DNA of 64,000 nt from Geobacteraceae bacterium. Its GTDB lineage: Bacteria > Desulfobacterota > Desulfuromonadia > Geobacterales > Pseudopelobacteraceae. The position numbers were made by a program, and so were the translations under genes. The notes beneath the pieces are model-generated. The model searched no databases. It was given only the letters and a program-made list of their open reading frames with translations, and had not been told where the DNA came from. The DNA is taken from positions 1 to 64,000 of the forward strand of contig JAAXTM010000006.1 of assembly GCA_013336525.1 (NCBI GenBank), written 5' to 3'. This document shows positions 27,334 through 36,927 of this stretch, one piece after another (positions within the stretch are counted from its first letter, which is position 1; each line of letters opens with the position of its first letter).

Positions 27334-28710
27334 TTATTTCTCCTTAGTGAGATCTGATTTAAGACGTTCGACAAGCCCTTCGAAGTTCTGCTGGAAACCA
27401 CCCGGGTTTTTGCTGGCATTACCGCCGATGGTGACGGAACCATCCTGGATACGCACCCAGATGCGGCGATGCGACATGAAGAACGCGGCATAAATGCCGA
27501 TAACCATCAGGATACACCCCAGCCACACGACCTCAACGCCGGGATCCTTGGCCACCTGCAGTCCTGTGTACATAAGTTCTTCAGCACCTTTGTAGTGGAT
27601 AACCGGCCCAGAACCATTCTGTTTGGCGTGCTGAATGTTCAGCTCCGGATGGTTGGCATAAATGACAAAACTTTCCGCTTTCCCGTCTGCAGTGCGCCGT
27701 TCAACTTGAGCAGCCGGTCCGGAAAGCCCGGGTGAAAATTGAGCGACATCATTAGTTGCCTCCACAACATGCATGCTGCTGCCGTCAGGAAAATTAACTG
27801 CTGATTGGCCCGGTATTGTCACTGATACAGGATTCTTACCATCCAGTTCGCTGAAGGTGAAAAAGTAATTGCCGGCATTACCGTAACTGGATTGATAGAA
27901 GGTAATCCCCTTATAAGTAAGCGGGTCGTTGACGATAACGCGAACATTGGTGTAGTCGGGCACCGGCTTGCCATTTTCCAGCACCGTCAGGATGCTCTTG
28001 AACTCTTTCGGGGCGCCGTTATCATATTTGGCCACGCTAAACTTCTCCAGGCGCAGTTCGAAACCGAGATCAAGCTCTTTTTCCGAGCGTAGCATTATTT
28101 TGGAGACGCTCCCTCCTTCAGGAATATTTGCGAAGCTCTTGAACCCAAAAATCGAGCCGATCATGGCACCGATAAAGATGACGATGACACTCAGATGAAC
28201 AAAATAGACCGACAGGCGGCACCATGGAGATTTTTGGGCGAAGAGATGCCAGGCACCATCAACCTCGGTCACTATCGGCTTGGCAAATTCTGCACTCAGG
28301 AAGGCGACAACCTGTTCTTTGACTGCCGTCGGCTCGTCCGAGCTTTTTATAGAGGAAAGATTGGCAAGTGACTTTTCCAAACCGTCATTCATTATTGTTA
28401 CCGGAAGGGTGATAATCTTCCAGATATGGGGCAGTCGCTTGATGGAACAGGATATCAGATTGGCGGTAAGCATCGTGAGCATCATGATGAACCACCACGA
28501 ATGGTACATGTCGAAAAAGCCCAGTGATTTGTAAAGCTTTAATTTGTTGGGAGTGATCTGGGCAAGGTATTGCTCTGGAGGTGTCCCTTGCGGTATGACT
28601 GTCCCGATGATCGAGAGGACGGCTAGAGAGATCAACAAAAACATGGTCAGCTTAAGTGAACAGAAAAAATCCCAGAGGGAATGCAGAAAATTACGATTTG
28701 GGGTTGTCAC
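27334..28710 (-). CDS. resB: System II cytochrome c biogenesis protein ResB
   Basis: Protein of 458 residues: three N-terminal membrane helices (starting FCSLKLTMFLLISLAVLSII and including YHSWWFIMML), a large periplasmic domain (about 215-410) and a last helix near 415. It is the partner of CcsB in heme export and attachment. The start is a GTG at 28710 with AAGGAG nine bases upstream. Confidence 0.92.
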   Translation of the reverse strand: MTTPNRNFLHSLWDFFCSLKLTMFLLISLAVLSIIGTVIPQGTPPEQYLAQITPNKLKLYKSLGFFDMYHSWWFIMMLTMLTANLISCSIKRLPHIWKIITLPVTIMNDGLEKSLANLSSIKSSDEPTAVKEQVVAFLSAEFAKPIVTEVDGAWHLFAQKSPWCRLSVYFVHLSVIVIFIGAMIGSIFGFKSFANIPEGGSVSKIMLRSEKELDLGFELRLEKFSVAKYDNGAPKEFKSILTVLENGKPVPDYTNVRVIVNDPLTYKGITFYQSSYGNAGNYFFTFSELDGKNPVSVTIPGQSAVNFPDGSSMHVVEATNDVAQFSPGLSGPAAQVERRTADGKAESFVIYANHPELNIQHAKQNGSGPVIHYKGAEELMYTGLQVAKDPGVEVVWLGCILMVIGIYAAFFMSHRRIWVRIQDGSVTIGGNASKNPGGFQQNFEGLVERLKSDLTKEK

Positions 28711-28729
28711 GGGTTAGTTCTCCTTAAAA

Positions 28730-28772
28730 AGTATTCCGACACCCCTTTTCTTACCGGGGTTTATCGGAGTGT
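28730..28772 (-). other. Imperfect hairpin in the resB leader
   Basis: TCCGA and CCCC segments pair with GGGG and TCGGA, giving a stem-loop directly upstream of the resB ribosome-binding site. There is no U-tract; it may attenuate read-through from the upstream gene or be an mRNA leader structure. Confidence 0.3.
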
Positions 28773-28860
28773 CTCCTGGTAAAATAGCTGGCTAGCCGTT
28801 GATTTAAATACCGTATGCTGCTCTGACCGGCCATATGGACATTGCTTGTTATAAAGTGAA

Positions 28861-29217
28861 TCAGGCAAGATTTTGAGGGGGAACAAAGATAGGGCGATAG
28901 ACATTGGGTAATACCCAGCATGGTTCTCGAAAGCTTTGAAAAGAAATCACCGGTGCATAATTTATCAATAAACCCTGACTAAGCGGGGCGTGGCATGCAC
29001 AACTGCAGAAGGTCTTGCTGCAGCAGCCTGACCCTTGTTTGTCGGTACAGGGACAATCTTCATCTGGAACATTAATTGCCATACAGTAGGGGGACTGCGC
29101 CGAGGCCAGTCCCGACTCCAGAGTGGTAGTGCGGGCTAAGTTGGTTGCAGGAAGAGTAAGGTAGACGGCGACTAGTAGAGTAGCAATCAGATATTTGTAT
29201 GCTCGCGCAAAGTTCAT
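28861..29217 (-). CDS. Small secreted cysteine-rich protein with FVPP tail
   Basis: Protein of 118 residues with a signal peptide (YLIATLLVAVYLTLPATNLA), a dense cysteine cluster (DCPCTDKQGSGCCSKTFCSC, then CHAP) and the tail YRPIFVPPQNLA. The cluster and tail mirror the product at 18058. The ATG at 29217 leaves a short leader after a TTGACA-type promoter at about 29270. The cysteine spacing suggests metal binding; the function is unknown. Confidence 0.6.
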   Translation of the reverse strand: MNFARAYKYLIATLLVAVYLTLPATNLARTTTLESGLASAQSPYCMAINVPDEDCPCTDKQGSGCCSKTFCSCACHAPLSQGLLINYAPVISFQSFREPCWVLPNVYRPIFVPPQNLA

Positions 29218-29373
29218 AGGTAACCCGAAATACACATGTTAATTAAACTATTCAATTCATAAAGAAATGTCAACCGTGTAAATGCGGTTCATAATATACC
29301 TGTATACAAGCTAGAATATCGTGATATATTACCTCGGCTTAAACAGCGGATCAACTGACAATAGGTATTGAGA

Positions 29374-30594
29374 ATGAGTGATAACTGCATAATCGGCCGG
29401 CAACCAATTCTGGATCGGAGTGAGCGTATTTATGGCTACGAACTCCTCTTTCGCTCCACCGAAGTTAATGCAGCAGACATACTGGATGCAGGCAAAGCCA
29501 CAGCCAATGTAATTATCAATACAATTACATCGTTCGGTGTTACTGAGCTCCTCGGTGCACACAGGGGCTTCATAAATGTCGACCTGGACATGCTGATGGA
29601 CGAAGCCCTGGAATTGCTGCCCAGAGAAAATATCGTCATAGAGCTACTTGAAACTATTCAGCCGTCACCAGCCTTGACAGAACGCTGCCTGGCACTCAAA
29701 GAAGCCGGTTTCAGTTTGGCCCTGGATGACCATGAGTACAGCCCGGACTTTGACGAATTATATGCCATCGTAGACATTATCAAAATTGACCTTCTACTGA
29801 CACCACTTGAATCACTGCCTGATATAATTGAGCGCCTGCGCCCTTATCCATGCAAGCTGCTGGCTGAAAAGGTCGAGAACATTGAGCTGTTCACAGCCTG
29901 CCACGCCCTCGGTTTCGACTACTTTCAGGGATATTATTTTGCGCGTCCGGACATCCTAAAAAAGAAAAAAATGGACGCCAATACAGCATCTCTCCTCAAG
30001 CTGGTACGTCTTTTGGCAGAAGATGCCAGCATCGAGGATATTGAACAGGCATTTCGTGTAAGTCCGGCTCTGGCATATAAACTGTTGATGATCGTCAACT
30101 CAGTCGGATTCGGGAATCGCAATAAGATTCAGGGTGTACGCCATGCTATCGCAATGACAGGGAGACTGCAGATTAAACGCTGGTTACAACTGGCACTTTT
30201 TGCCGCAGACGGCGATGATGCCTTTGAACACCCTCTTCTTGATATGGCCGCTACCAGAGCCGGCCTTATGGAACAACTGGCTATGGTTCATCCTGAACTG
30301 CTGGGCGACCGTGAATCATCTGAACGGGCATTTATGACCGGAATCCTCTCACTGATGGAGAGGATCTATAATATTTCCACCGAAGAACTCATCATAAACC
30401 TCAACCTTAACGAAGAAGTTGCCTCAGCACTGATGAATCGCACAGGGCACTTCGGTGGACTTCTTCGGATAATGGAACATATTGAAGAGCTTGACATGTC
30501 ATCTGCATCAGCTGAACTCACGTCTATAGGCATCAATCCCAACACCATACTGGATCTTCAAATGCGCGCATTTAACTGGCGTAAAGCTGCTTAA
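29374..30594 (+). CDS. EAL-HDOD (YuxH-type) signalling protein
   Basis: Protein of 406 residues: an EAL-like domain (about 1-200) followed by an HDOD domain (about 200-400). The EAL signature is altered to YGYELLFRS, and the usual DDFGTG loop is LDDHEYSP, so c-di-GMP hydrolysis is unlikely; it probably acts as a binding or scaffold protein. HDOD proteins take part in signalling in Geobacter relatives. The ATG at 29374 is chosen over a TTG two codons upstream. It overlaps the convergent MFS gene by 23 bp. Confidence 0.85.
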   Translation: MSDNCIIGRQPILDRSERIYGYELLFRSTEVNAADILDAGKATANVIINTITSFGVTELLGAHRGFINVDLDMLMDEALELLPRENIVIELLETIQPSPALTERCLALKEAGFSLALDDHEYSPDFDELYAIVDIIKIDLLLTPLESLPDIIERLRPYPCKLLAEKVENIELFTACHALGFDYFQGYYFARPDILKKKKMDANTASLLKLVRLLAEDASIEDIEQAFRVSPALAYKLLMIVNSVGFGNRNKIQGVRHAIAMTGRLQIKRWLQLALFAADGDDAFEHPLLDMAATRAGLMEQLAMVHPELLGDRESSERAFMTGILSLMERIYNISTEELIINLNLNEEVASALMNRTGHFGGLLRIMEHIEELDMSSASAELTSIGINPNTILDLQMRAFNWRKAA

Positions 30595-31768
30595 CCACAC
30601 TCTCTTTTCCCGAAATACTAACCACAAACAGCGCCACCGCCCCAAGCCCCAATATCCCTGCCGCATAGAAGACCGCCGTCAGCCCAAGAGTACTTTGCAC
30701 CCCCGCCCCAAGAAGAGGCCCTGATACAAATCCCAGGTTGAGCACGGAATTGAACGTCCCGATCGTCACCCCCATGCCGTGCCGGGCCCCCTCTTCCACC
30801 AGCAGCGCCGTGCTGGCTGGTTGGGATAATACGCTGAACAGCCCGATCCCTATCCCGAGGAGCAGTATCTGATGAAATCCCCCCATCGCCGGTATCAGGA
30901 AGTAAAGGAGTGACACTATCGTACCCCCGGCAACCACGAGTGACCTGCGCGGGGCCTTGTCGGAGAGAATGCCGACCGGTCGGAGCATGAGGGTGATGAC
31001 CAGGGTGCTGGAAGCCATCACCAGGCCGGTCTCTGTGCCGTTCAGCCCCAGCCTGGTGACGAGCATGATCGGCAGATAGGCGCCGAGCAGGGATATGCCG
31101 CAGGCGCGACCGAAGATAAAGGCGAGCAGTCCGCGCACGTTGCTGTTACGGGTTACCCGCAGCAGATTTTTGAACTGCTCTGTTTCGTGCTCTTTTGTAT
31201 CGAGGTGCGGTTTACTGTTTTGTGTGGGGATGCAGAGTGAGGCGACCATCAGGGCCAGTATGCAGAGCAGCGTCAGGGTGGCAAAGATCCCCTTGAATCC
31301 CCAGAGGTCTTTGAGGATGCCGCCGATGACCGGCCCTATGCTCAATGCACCGTAGAAGGAGATGTCAAAGGTCCCCATGACGGTGGCCCGTTTCTCGTTC
31401 GAGGTGCATTCACTTACCAGAGAGACAACGACCGGGCGGAACATGACGCAGCTTATCCCCTGGAGAAGGCGGAGTATGGTGATGACAGCAAGGCTGGTGG
31501 TGAAGAAGTAGCAGACCGAGACGAACAGGTAGAGGCCAAGGCTTATGGCGACAATCTTTCTCTGTCCGATCCGGTCGGCCCACCGTCCCATAAAGGGTCC
31601 GAAGATGATCTTGGAGAGAGAGTAGAGCACGAGCGGCAGCGCCAGCAGAAGCCCCCGCGCACCGAGACTGAAGACGTACATGGAGAAGAAGGCATCGGCG
31701 ATGCCGAAGCCGAGCGTTATGGCGAAGTTGATCAGGAACAGGCCACGGAACAGGCTGCGTGTTTCCAT
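30572..31768 (-). CDS. Major facilitator superfamily transporter
   Basis: Membrane protein of 398 residues with 12 predicted helices. The MFS loop motif between helices 2 and 3 is GRWADRIGQRKI, and RLLQGISCVMFRP lies in helix 4. It resembles drug/metabolite proton antiporters, but the substrate cannot be read from the sequence. The ATG at 31768 has AGAGGTGG six bases upstream. It probably shares a unit with the hemerythrin-like gene and ribBA upstream on the same strand. Confidence 0.87.
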   Translation of the reverse strand: METRSLFRGLFLINFAITLGFGIADAFFSMYVFSLGARGLLLALPLVLYSLSKIIFGPFMGRWADRIGQRKIVAISLGLYLFVSVCYFFTTSLAVITILRLLQGISCVMFRPVVVSLVSECTSNEKRATVMGTFDISFYGALSIGPVIGGILKDLWGFKGIFATLTLLCILALMVASLCIPTQNSKPHLDTKEHETEQFKNLLRVTRNSNVRGLLAFIFGRACGISLLGAYLPIMLVTRLGLNGTETGLVMASSTLVITLMLRPVGILSDKAPRRSLVVAGGTIVSLLYFLIPAMGGFHQILLLGIGIGLFSVLSQPASTALLVEEGARHGMGVTIGTFNSVLNLGFVSGPLLGAGVQSTLGLTAVFYAAGILGLGAVALFVVSISGKESVVKQLYAS

Positions 31769-31779
31769 AGGTACCACCT

Positions 31780-32208
31780 CTAAAATTCGAGGAATTCCTC
31801 GAAGGCTCGGTCATGCCTTTGGATATGCGTCAACCAGAGAAAACGGATATTATCCAACTCTTCAGGCGTCACATTTTCGCCCATCCTGAAGTGCAGGTTC
31901 AGGTCTTCGGTGATTTCAAAAATGCAATAATGGTGGTTTCGGTGTTTTACAGCTTGAGGATAGCCCACCAGCTCCATAAAGCGATTCTCAGAACCAATGT
32001 GATGGATCATGTCGTCCAAAAGGTTGTCCAATTCCTTAGTCAGCTTGCTGCCTGGTTGTATCCGGAGCAATTCTGTCATGTCGTCCAGTTGGGTGATAAT
32101 GCTGCGATAGCGACTGTCATAGTTCATCTTTTTCTCGACAACCTGCAGGGATTCATTCATCACGCCAGGGATATGTTCGTTATGTTGTCTGTATGTCTGT
32201 AGTTCCAT
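31780..32208 (-). CDS. Hemerythrin-like protein
   Basis: Protein of 142 residues, all alpha-helical, with histidines placed as in hemerythrins: HNEHIPGVMNE, DMIHHIGSENRFME, KHRNHHYCIFE and WLTHIQRHDRAFEEFL. It probably carries a diiron site that binds O2 or NO. The gene is 11 bp upstream of the MFS start and 16 bp downstream of ribBA. Confidence 0.75.
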   Translation of the reverse strand: MELQTYRQHNEHIPGVMNESLQVVEKKMNYDSRYRSIITQLDDMTELLRIQPGSKLTKELDNLLDDMIHHIGSENRFMELVGYPQAVKHRNHHYCIFEITEDLNLHFRMGENVTPEELDNIRFLWLTHIQRHDRAFEEFLEF

Positions 32209-32224
32209 GACAATGTCCTTTGTG

Positions 32225-33427
32225 TCAGCAGCACGCCAGCAGGTGTCCCATTTTCTTCTGCTTGGTCAGGAGGTAGCGGATGTTGGTGCGGGTGGCGGCT
32301 GTTTCCAGCGGAAGCCGCTCCACTATTTCAAGGCCGTGCCCTTGCAGACCGATTACTTTGCTCGGGTTGTTGGTCAGTAGTTTTATTTTGCGGGCACCGA
32401 GGTCTCTTAATATCTGGGCGCCGATGCCGTAGTCGCGGAGGTCGGCTTTGAAGCCGAGGGCTTCGTTGGCTTCGACGGTGTCTTTGCCGCAGTCCTGGAG
32501 GGCATAGGCTTTGAGTTTATTGACGAGGCCGATGCCGCGCCCTTCCTGACGGAGGTAGAGAATAATGCCGCTGCCATTGTCGCTGATGGCTTTCATGGCG
32601 AGTTCAAGCTGACTGCCGCAGTCGCAGCGCTGGCTGCCGAATACGTCGCCGGTCATGCATTCGGAGTGGACCCGTACCAGGGTCGGTTGGTCACTGGTAA
32701 TGTCCCCTTTGACAAGTGCGAGGTGTTCACAGCCGTCGACGTCGTTGGCAAAGGAGATGATGCGGAAGTCGCCGTGGCGGGTCGGCAAGACAGTCTGGGC
32801 GGTGCGGCGGACGAGGGTTTCGTGTGTGAGGCGGTAGGCGACGAGGTCAGCGACGGTGCAGATTTTTATGCCATGTTCAAGGGCAAAGCGTTTGAGTTGC
32901 GGCATGCGCGACATGGTGCCGTCGTCGTTCATGATTTCGCAGATGACGCCGGCAGGTTTGAGTCCGGCGAGGCGCGCGAGGTCTACTGAGCCTTCGGTCT
33001 GGCCGGTGCGGACGAGTACGCCTCCGTCTTTGGCCCGCAAGGGAAAGATGTGACCGGGGCGGGAGAGGTCGGCTGGTGTGCTCTCTTCAGCTATGGCTAC
33101 CTGGATGGTGCGTGCCCGGTCGGCAGCGGAGATGCCGGTGGTGACGCCGGTTCTGGCTTCGATGGAGACGGTGAAGCCGGTGCCGAAGGATGAGGTGTTG
33201 TGGGCAACCATCATCGGGAGGCCGAGCTTGTCGCAACTTTCTCCGGTGAGGGTGAGGCAGACCAGGCCACGGCCAAAGCGGGCCATGAAGTTGACCGCTT
33301 CGGGGGTGGCAAATTCGGCGGCCATGGTGAGGTCACCTTCGTTTTCCCGATCTTCGTCATCGACAAGGATGACCATCTTGCCGTTGCGGATGTCTTCGAT
33401 TGCTGCTTCTATGCTGCATGGTGCCAT
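32225..33427 (-). CDS. ribBA: Bifunctional RibBA (DHBP synthase/GTP cyclohydrolase II)
   Basis: Protein of 400 residues. The N-terminal half is 3,4-dihydroxy-2-butanone-4-phosphate synthase ([37 protein letters not shown]). The C-terminal half is GTP cyclohydrolase II with zinc-binding cysteines in HSECMTGD and RCDCGSQ. Both feed riboflavin synthesis. No FMN riboswitch is seen upstream. The ATG at 33427 follows AGGAG. Confidence 0.95.
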   Translation of the reverse strand: MAPCSIEAAIEDIRNGKMVILVDDEDRENEGDLTMAAEFATPEAVNFMARFGRGLVCLTLTGESCDKLGLPMMVAHNTSSFGTGFTVSIEARTGVTTGISAADRARTIQVAIAEESTPADLSRPGHIFPLRAKDGGVLVRTGQTEGSVDLARLAGLKPAGVICEIMNDDGTMSRMPQLKRFALEHGIKICTVADLVAYRLTHETLVRRTAQTVLPTRHGDFRIISFANDVDGCEHLALVKGDITSDQPTLVRVHSECMTGDVFGSQRCDCGSQLELAMKAISDNGSGIILYLRQEGRGIGLVNKLKAYALQDCGKDTVEANEALGFKADLRDYGIGAQILRDLGARKIKLLTNNPSKVIGLQGHGLEIVERLPLETAATRTNIRYLLTKQKKMGHLLACC

Positions 33428-33473
33428 GATGAGCTCCTGTGACTGACTGTACTGATCAATCCTCTTCGTGGTG

Positions 33474-33513
33474 AAAAGGCCCGTGGAGGGAGGAGGGTGA
33501 CCTCCACGGGCTT
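33474..33513 (-). terminator. Terminator of the porin gene
   Basis: On the minus strand GCCCGTGGAG pairs with CTCCACGGGC across a 13-nt loop, followed by CTTTTC. It separates the porin/flavocytochrome unit from ribBA. Confidence 0.8.
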
Positions 33514-33562
33514 GACTACACAGTCTTGGGACAGGCCGGCCCCGAATTCTGCGCAGGACAAT

Positions 33563-34711
33563 TTAGAAGCTCATTTCCCATTTTGCACCGGCGGCATAAA
33601 CTCGTGGCTCCTTGGTGCCGGTGCTGCTTTCAAGATCATTCAGAAAGGACACTTCAGGTACTATCTTGAAGTTTTTGGTTACTATGTACTGCAGGTTGGC
33701 AAATGCGGCCATTTTGTTGTCATCTTTTATATAGGTGTCGTTCTTGTTTGCCTCGTAGGAGACACCGGAATAGATCTTGACCTTGTCGCTTACGATGTAG
33801 CCGACCTGACCAAAACCGCCATAAGTATAGGAATTTTTCTTCCCGGAGTAATATGAACCAGCTGTGGCAGCACCGTTACTCATCAAGTCACCTAGGTTTT
33901 GGCCGCCATAAACGTGGAACTTCAGCTCGACCGGCTTCAGGTCAATCGTCGTGTGGGCATAACCCATGAGGGAGAAGATATCGTCACTGGAGGTCTCAAC
34001 ATTGGCAACAGTATTGGTCACCTTGTAGAAGTTGCCGGCGACCCCGCCACCATAGCTGGCAAAACCGGACTTTCCCTCATAGCCGGCGACAGTCTTAGGC
34101 ATGAAAGTATCGTAGTCCGTGTTGGTTGCGGCATATGTAGTTGCCGTGCCGTTATATGGGGTGTTTGCATAAGCTCCACCAGCATTGGTGGTACTGTTAA
34201 CTACACCTTTAGTTAACCCGGGTGCCTGTTTCATAAGCGCTACATAGAAACCGTTGTTCATGCTAACCTTGATCTGGGCATAGCGACCATCAAAAAGGGA
34301 GCCGTAGCCGTTGAAACCGCCATCGGCGTCAAATGCTTGTTCTGAACGGAAGACATAAGGGCTGGGGAGGTAGCCGACTCGCAGCTTACCTTCACCGAAA
34401 TTCCAGTCACCGAACAGCATGCGCAGTTCCACACCGGCTCCGCGATTTTTTGGGTTGTAGGCGCCCAGTTCTGCAACGCCTGAGTATTCTCCTTCTTTAA
34501 CCCGTATTCCGATCAGGCTGTCTCCCTGCAGATCGAGGCTAAAATCGGAATCATGGAGGGACGCTCCGGTAGTTGGATTATAGTATGTGCTTGCGGTGTA
34601 CCAGGTGCCGACCCGGATCGCTCCATACGGCGTGACATCTATGGCCATGGCGGGAATTGCAAGCGCTACGGTTGCACCTAAAACAACTGCTCCGATTATA
34701 CTTTTCTTCAT
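33563..34711 (-). CDS. Outer-membrane beta-barrel porin
   Basis: Protein of 382 residues with a signal peptide (KKSIIGAVVLGATVALAIPAMA) and alternating amphipathic strands rich in Gly, Tyr and Asn, ending in the typical outer-membrane C-terminus AAGAKWEMSF. It probably forms a channel. It lies downstream of the flavoprotein and tetraheme cytochrome genes and may admit their substrate. The ATG at 34711 is placed six bases after GGAGG. Confidence 0.78.
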   Translation of the reverse strand: MKKSIIGAVVLGATVALAIPAMAIDVTPYGAIRVGTWYTASTYYNPTTGASLHDSDFSLDLQGDSLIGIRVKEGEYSGVAELGAYNPKNRGAGVELRMLFGDWNFGEGKLRVGYLPSPYVFRSEQAFDADGGFNGYGSLFDGRYAQIKVSMNNGFYVALMKQAPGLTKGVVNSTTNAGGAYANTPYNGTATTYAATNTDYDTFMPKTVAGYEGKSGFASYGGGVAGNFYKVTNTVANVETSSDDIFSLMGYAHTTIDLKPVELKFHVYGGQNLGDLMSNGAATAGSYYSGKKNSYTYGGFGQVGYIVSDKVKIYSGVSYEANKNDTYIKDDNKMAAFANLQYIVTKNFKIVPEVSFLNDLESSTGTKEPRVYAAGAKWEMSF

Positions 34712-34788
34712 TTTCATCCTCCTCATGTTGTTTTTTCGCTTGCCTAAAACCAAGCGGTTACTCGTAAACAATTGGCAATGCGACGATG

Positions 34789-36327
34789 CTATTTTGTTAT
34801 CCCTGCATTTTTCAGTGCATTTTCCGCTGCAATACGGCCGGAGTTAACGGCATAGCCTGCGGTTCCACCACCTAAAAGCAGATCATAACTGTCGCCGTAC
34901 ATGCCGCCTGAATCTGTACCGACAGCATAAAGGCCAGGGATAGGATCACCATGCGTATTCAGCGCTTCACCCTTTGCACTGACTTTCACACCACCAAGAG
35001 TTCCAAGATGACGCGGCAGCAATTTGGTCGCATAGAACGGAGCGGTGGCAACAGGGCGGAGAAACTTGGACTTTTTGCCAAACAGAGCATCCTCACGCAC
35101 TGCTGCTGCTGTGTTCATCTTTTCTACACTTGCTTTAAGGATCTTAGGGTCCATACCAAGCTGTTTTGCGAGACCTTCAATCGTGTCGGCCTTGTATACG
35201 TTGCCCCTCTTTTTTGCCAGTTCCTTGTTAAAGGACTCTTCCCATTTTACAAGTTTGGTCCCCTGGAGTACCCATTCACCCAGAGGCATTTCGATTCCTT
35301 TTTCTACGGTCATCTTTCTTGTTTCATCGTCATAGATTGAATACGCTGTGCCGCCGATCCTTGTTATTGCGTTACCGGAGTATGGCCATAATTGAATGTT
35401 CGACTCGTCCGTATAACGTTCACCACGTGGATCGACCCAAAAATAAGGCTGTACTGCAAGAGCGATCATCTGGTCGGCAGGGTGGAAACCGGCGAGCCCC
35501 GGTCGATATGCCTGGACTGTAGCCATTCCTTCCAAACCTGCGCCAGCTGCTTCTGCCATCCTGATGCCGTCGCCGTCTTTACCGATCTGGCCTACCGGGA
35601 TAACATCCGGATAATCCTTTACATACTTCTTCATCATCTCCTTGTTGTTGGCAAAACCACCGGTAGCTATGATGACCGATTTGGCTTTGATGTTAATCTT
35701 CTCACCGGATTTGTCTTTTGCAGTTACGCCGACGACTTTACCGTTTTCAGTAATGAGACCGGTTCCTGGTGTTTCCAGAAGGATTTTGCCGCCATGGTCA
35801 AGCACGTATTTGTTAAATACGTTAATCATCCGTTCACAGTGGAAATCACGTGGGTTTTTTGCAGGATAGTCCGGGCCTGGAGCAATTACGTGCCAGGTCA
35901 GCGGGCCGCCAAAACCGCCAACGCCGACATACTCGATCTTGACCCCAAGGGCATCAAGCCAATCAATTGTTTCAGCGGACTTGTCAACGAAAGCCTTTGC
36001 CAAAGCGCCGTTAGCCTTCCAGTGGCTGTAGTCCATAATCAGTTTATAGGCAAAGTCCTTGCTGACATCGATACCGATACGTTTCTGGATCTTACTCTCA
36101 GCGGCAAATACCCCCTCACAGAAGTTGCCGGTACCGCCTACTTTTGCCTGTTTTTCAAGGACAATAACCTTAGCCCCACCCTGTAAAGCCTCGACGCCTG
36201 CTGCCAATCCTGATGTACCGGCACCAACAATAACAACATCGGTGTCCAATTCCTTGTCAGCTAATGCAGGCGCTGCAAAAGCCAGCATGGCAATCAATGC
36301 CGTCGCAATACTCCGGATTTTTCTCAT
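34789..36327 (-). CDS. Periplasmic flavoprotein reductase (fumarate-reductase/flavocytochrome c type)
   Basis: Protein of 512 residues with a signal peptide (ATALIAMLAFAAPALA) and an FAD-binding fold: DVVIVGAGTSGLAAG near the N-terminus, VIIATGGFANN, and a C-terminal FAD segment GLYAVGTDSGGMYGDSYDL. It resembles the flavin domain of Fcc3, urocanate reductase and methacrylate reductase, which reduce C=C bonds with electrons from a tetraheme cytochrome; the cytochrome is encoded next door as a separate protein. The usual fumarate-binding ITE and NRLGG motifs are not seen (IALAVQP and LLLGGG instead), so the substrate is probably not fumarate. Confidence 0.85.
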   Translation of the reverse strand: MRKIRSIATALIAMLAFAAPALADKELDTDVVIVGAGTSGLAAGVEALQGGAKVIVLEKQAKVGGTGNFCEGVFAAESKIQKRIGIDVSKDFAYKLIMDYSHWKANGALAKAFVDKSAETIDWLDALGVKIEYVGVGGFGGPLTWHVIAPGPDYPAKNPRDFHCERMINVFNKYVLDHGGKILLETPGTGLITENGKVVGVTAKDKSGEKINIKAKSVIIATGGFANNKEMMKKYVKDYPDVIPVGQIGKDGDGIRMAEAAGAGLEGMATVQAYRPGLAGFHPADQMIALAVQPYFWVDPRGERYTDESNIQLWPYSGNAITRIGGTAYSIYDDETRKMTVEKGIEMPLGEWVLQGTKLVKWEESFNKELAKKRGNVYKADTIEGLAKQLGMDPKILKASVEKMNTAAAVREDALFGKKSKFLRPVATAPFYATKLLPRHLGTLGGVKVSAKGEALNTHGDPIPGLYAVGTDSGGMYGDSYDLLLGGGTAGYAVNSGRIAAENALKNAGITK

Positions 36328-36396
36328 CATCTTCCTCCCTTTTCCCTGTGTTACCCTTTCGGGTTGGTTTCAGACGCTTACAAAACCGCGTCAATA

Positions 36397-36768
36397 CTAT
36401 TTTTCTTTAAAATCAAAATCACTGTGGCACTCAAGACAGATAATTTCCGATGGCCGGTGAACCCGATGGCATTTCAGGCATTGCATCTTGCCGAGATGTG
36501 AGTCATGCGGATTGCCATGAAGTGACTTCGTCAGTTCAGCAACCTTGTCAAAACCACCGTGACATTCAAGACAGACTTTTACAGAAGCCTCAGCCACCGG
36601 CTTGTCAACCTGGTGACAGTCAATGCACTTCAAACCTTCTGAAGCATGTTTCCCCCTGATCTCTACCGCACCCGCTGCAACTGACAATCCCGCTACAACA
36701 GCACACAGGACAAAAAATCGCACCATCGTCACACTAATTTTACCTTTCAACTCCACACCCCCTCTCAC
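36397..36768 (-). CDS. Periplasmic tetraheme cytochrome c (Fcc3 heme-domain type)
   Basis: Protein of 123 residues with an N-terminal signal sequence and four heme sites: CIDCH, CLECH, CLKCH and CLECH. The spacing and the flanking LHGNPHDSHLGKMQ and final CHSDFDF match the heme domain of Shewanella Fcc3. It should pass electrons from the quinol pool to the flavoprotein encoded 69 bp downstream. The start is uncertain: GTG at 36768 or internal starts down to the ATG at 36726. Confidence 0.85.
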   Translation of the reverse strand: MRGGVELKGKISVTMVRFFVLCAVVAGLSVAAGAVEIRGKHASEGLKCIDCHQVDKPVAEASVKVCLECHGGFDKVAELTKSLHGNPHDSHLGKMQCLKCHRVHRPSEIICLECHSDFDFKEK

Positions 36769-36861
36769 CTGTAATTATTACTGATACTGCAGTGCAATAA
36801 GCCTGGACCAGACCAGAAACCGGACTCGTTCTCGCGTCTTTCGCAACACACTGAGTACATA

Positions 36862-36876
36862 GCAGGGACCATGCCA
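36862..36876 (-). promoter_or_regulatory. Sigma-54 (-24/-12) promoter of the tetraheme cytochrome operon
   Basis: Read on the minus strand, TGGCATGGTCCCTGC matches the consensus TGGCAC-N5-TTGC at 8 of 10 positions, with GG and GC spaced by 10 bp. It lies about 95 bp upstream of the cytochrome start and fits control by the divergent sigma-54 activator. Confidence 0.65.
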
Positions 36877-36927
36877 GCGCCTAACATGCTTGAATTACAG
36901 AGTATTTATTAATGTACATTTTTAGCC

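Noticed and set aside
33428-33562. Possible FMN riboswitch before ribBA
   Set aside because: The region is occupied by the porin terminator and lacks FMN-aptamer consensus segments.
35392-36186. 264-codon plus-strand open frame
   Set aside because: It is antisense to the flavoprotein gene, which has full domain support; no ribosome-binding site.
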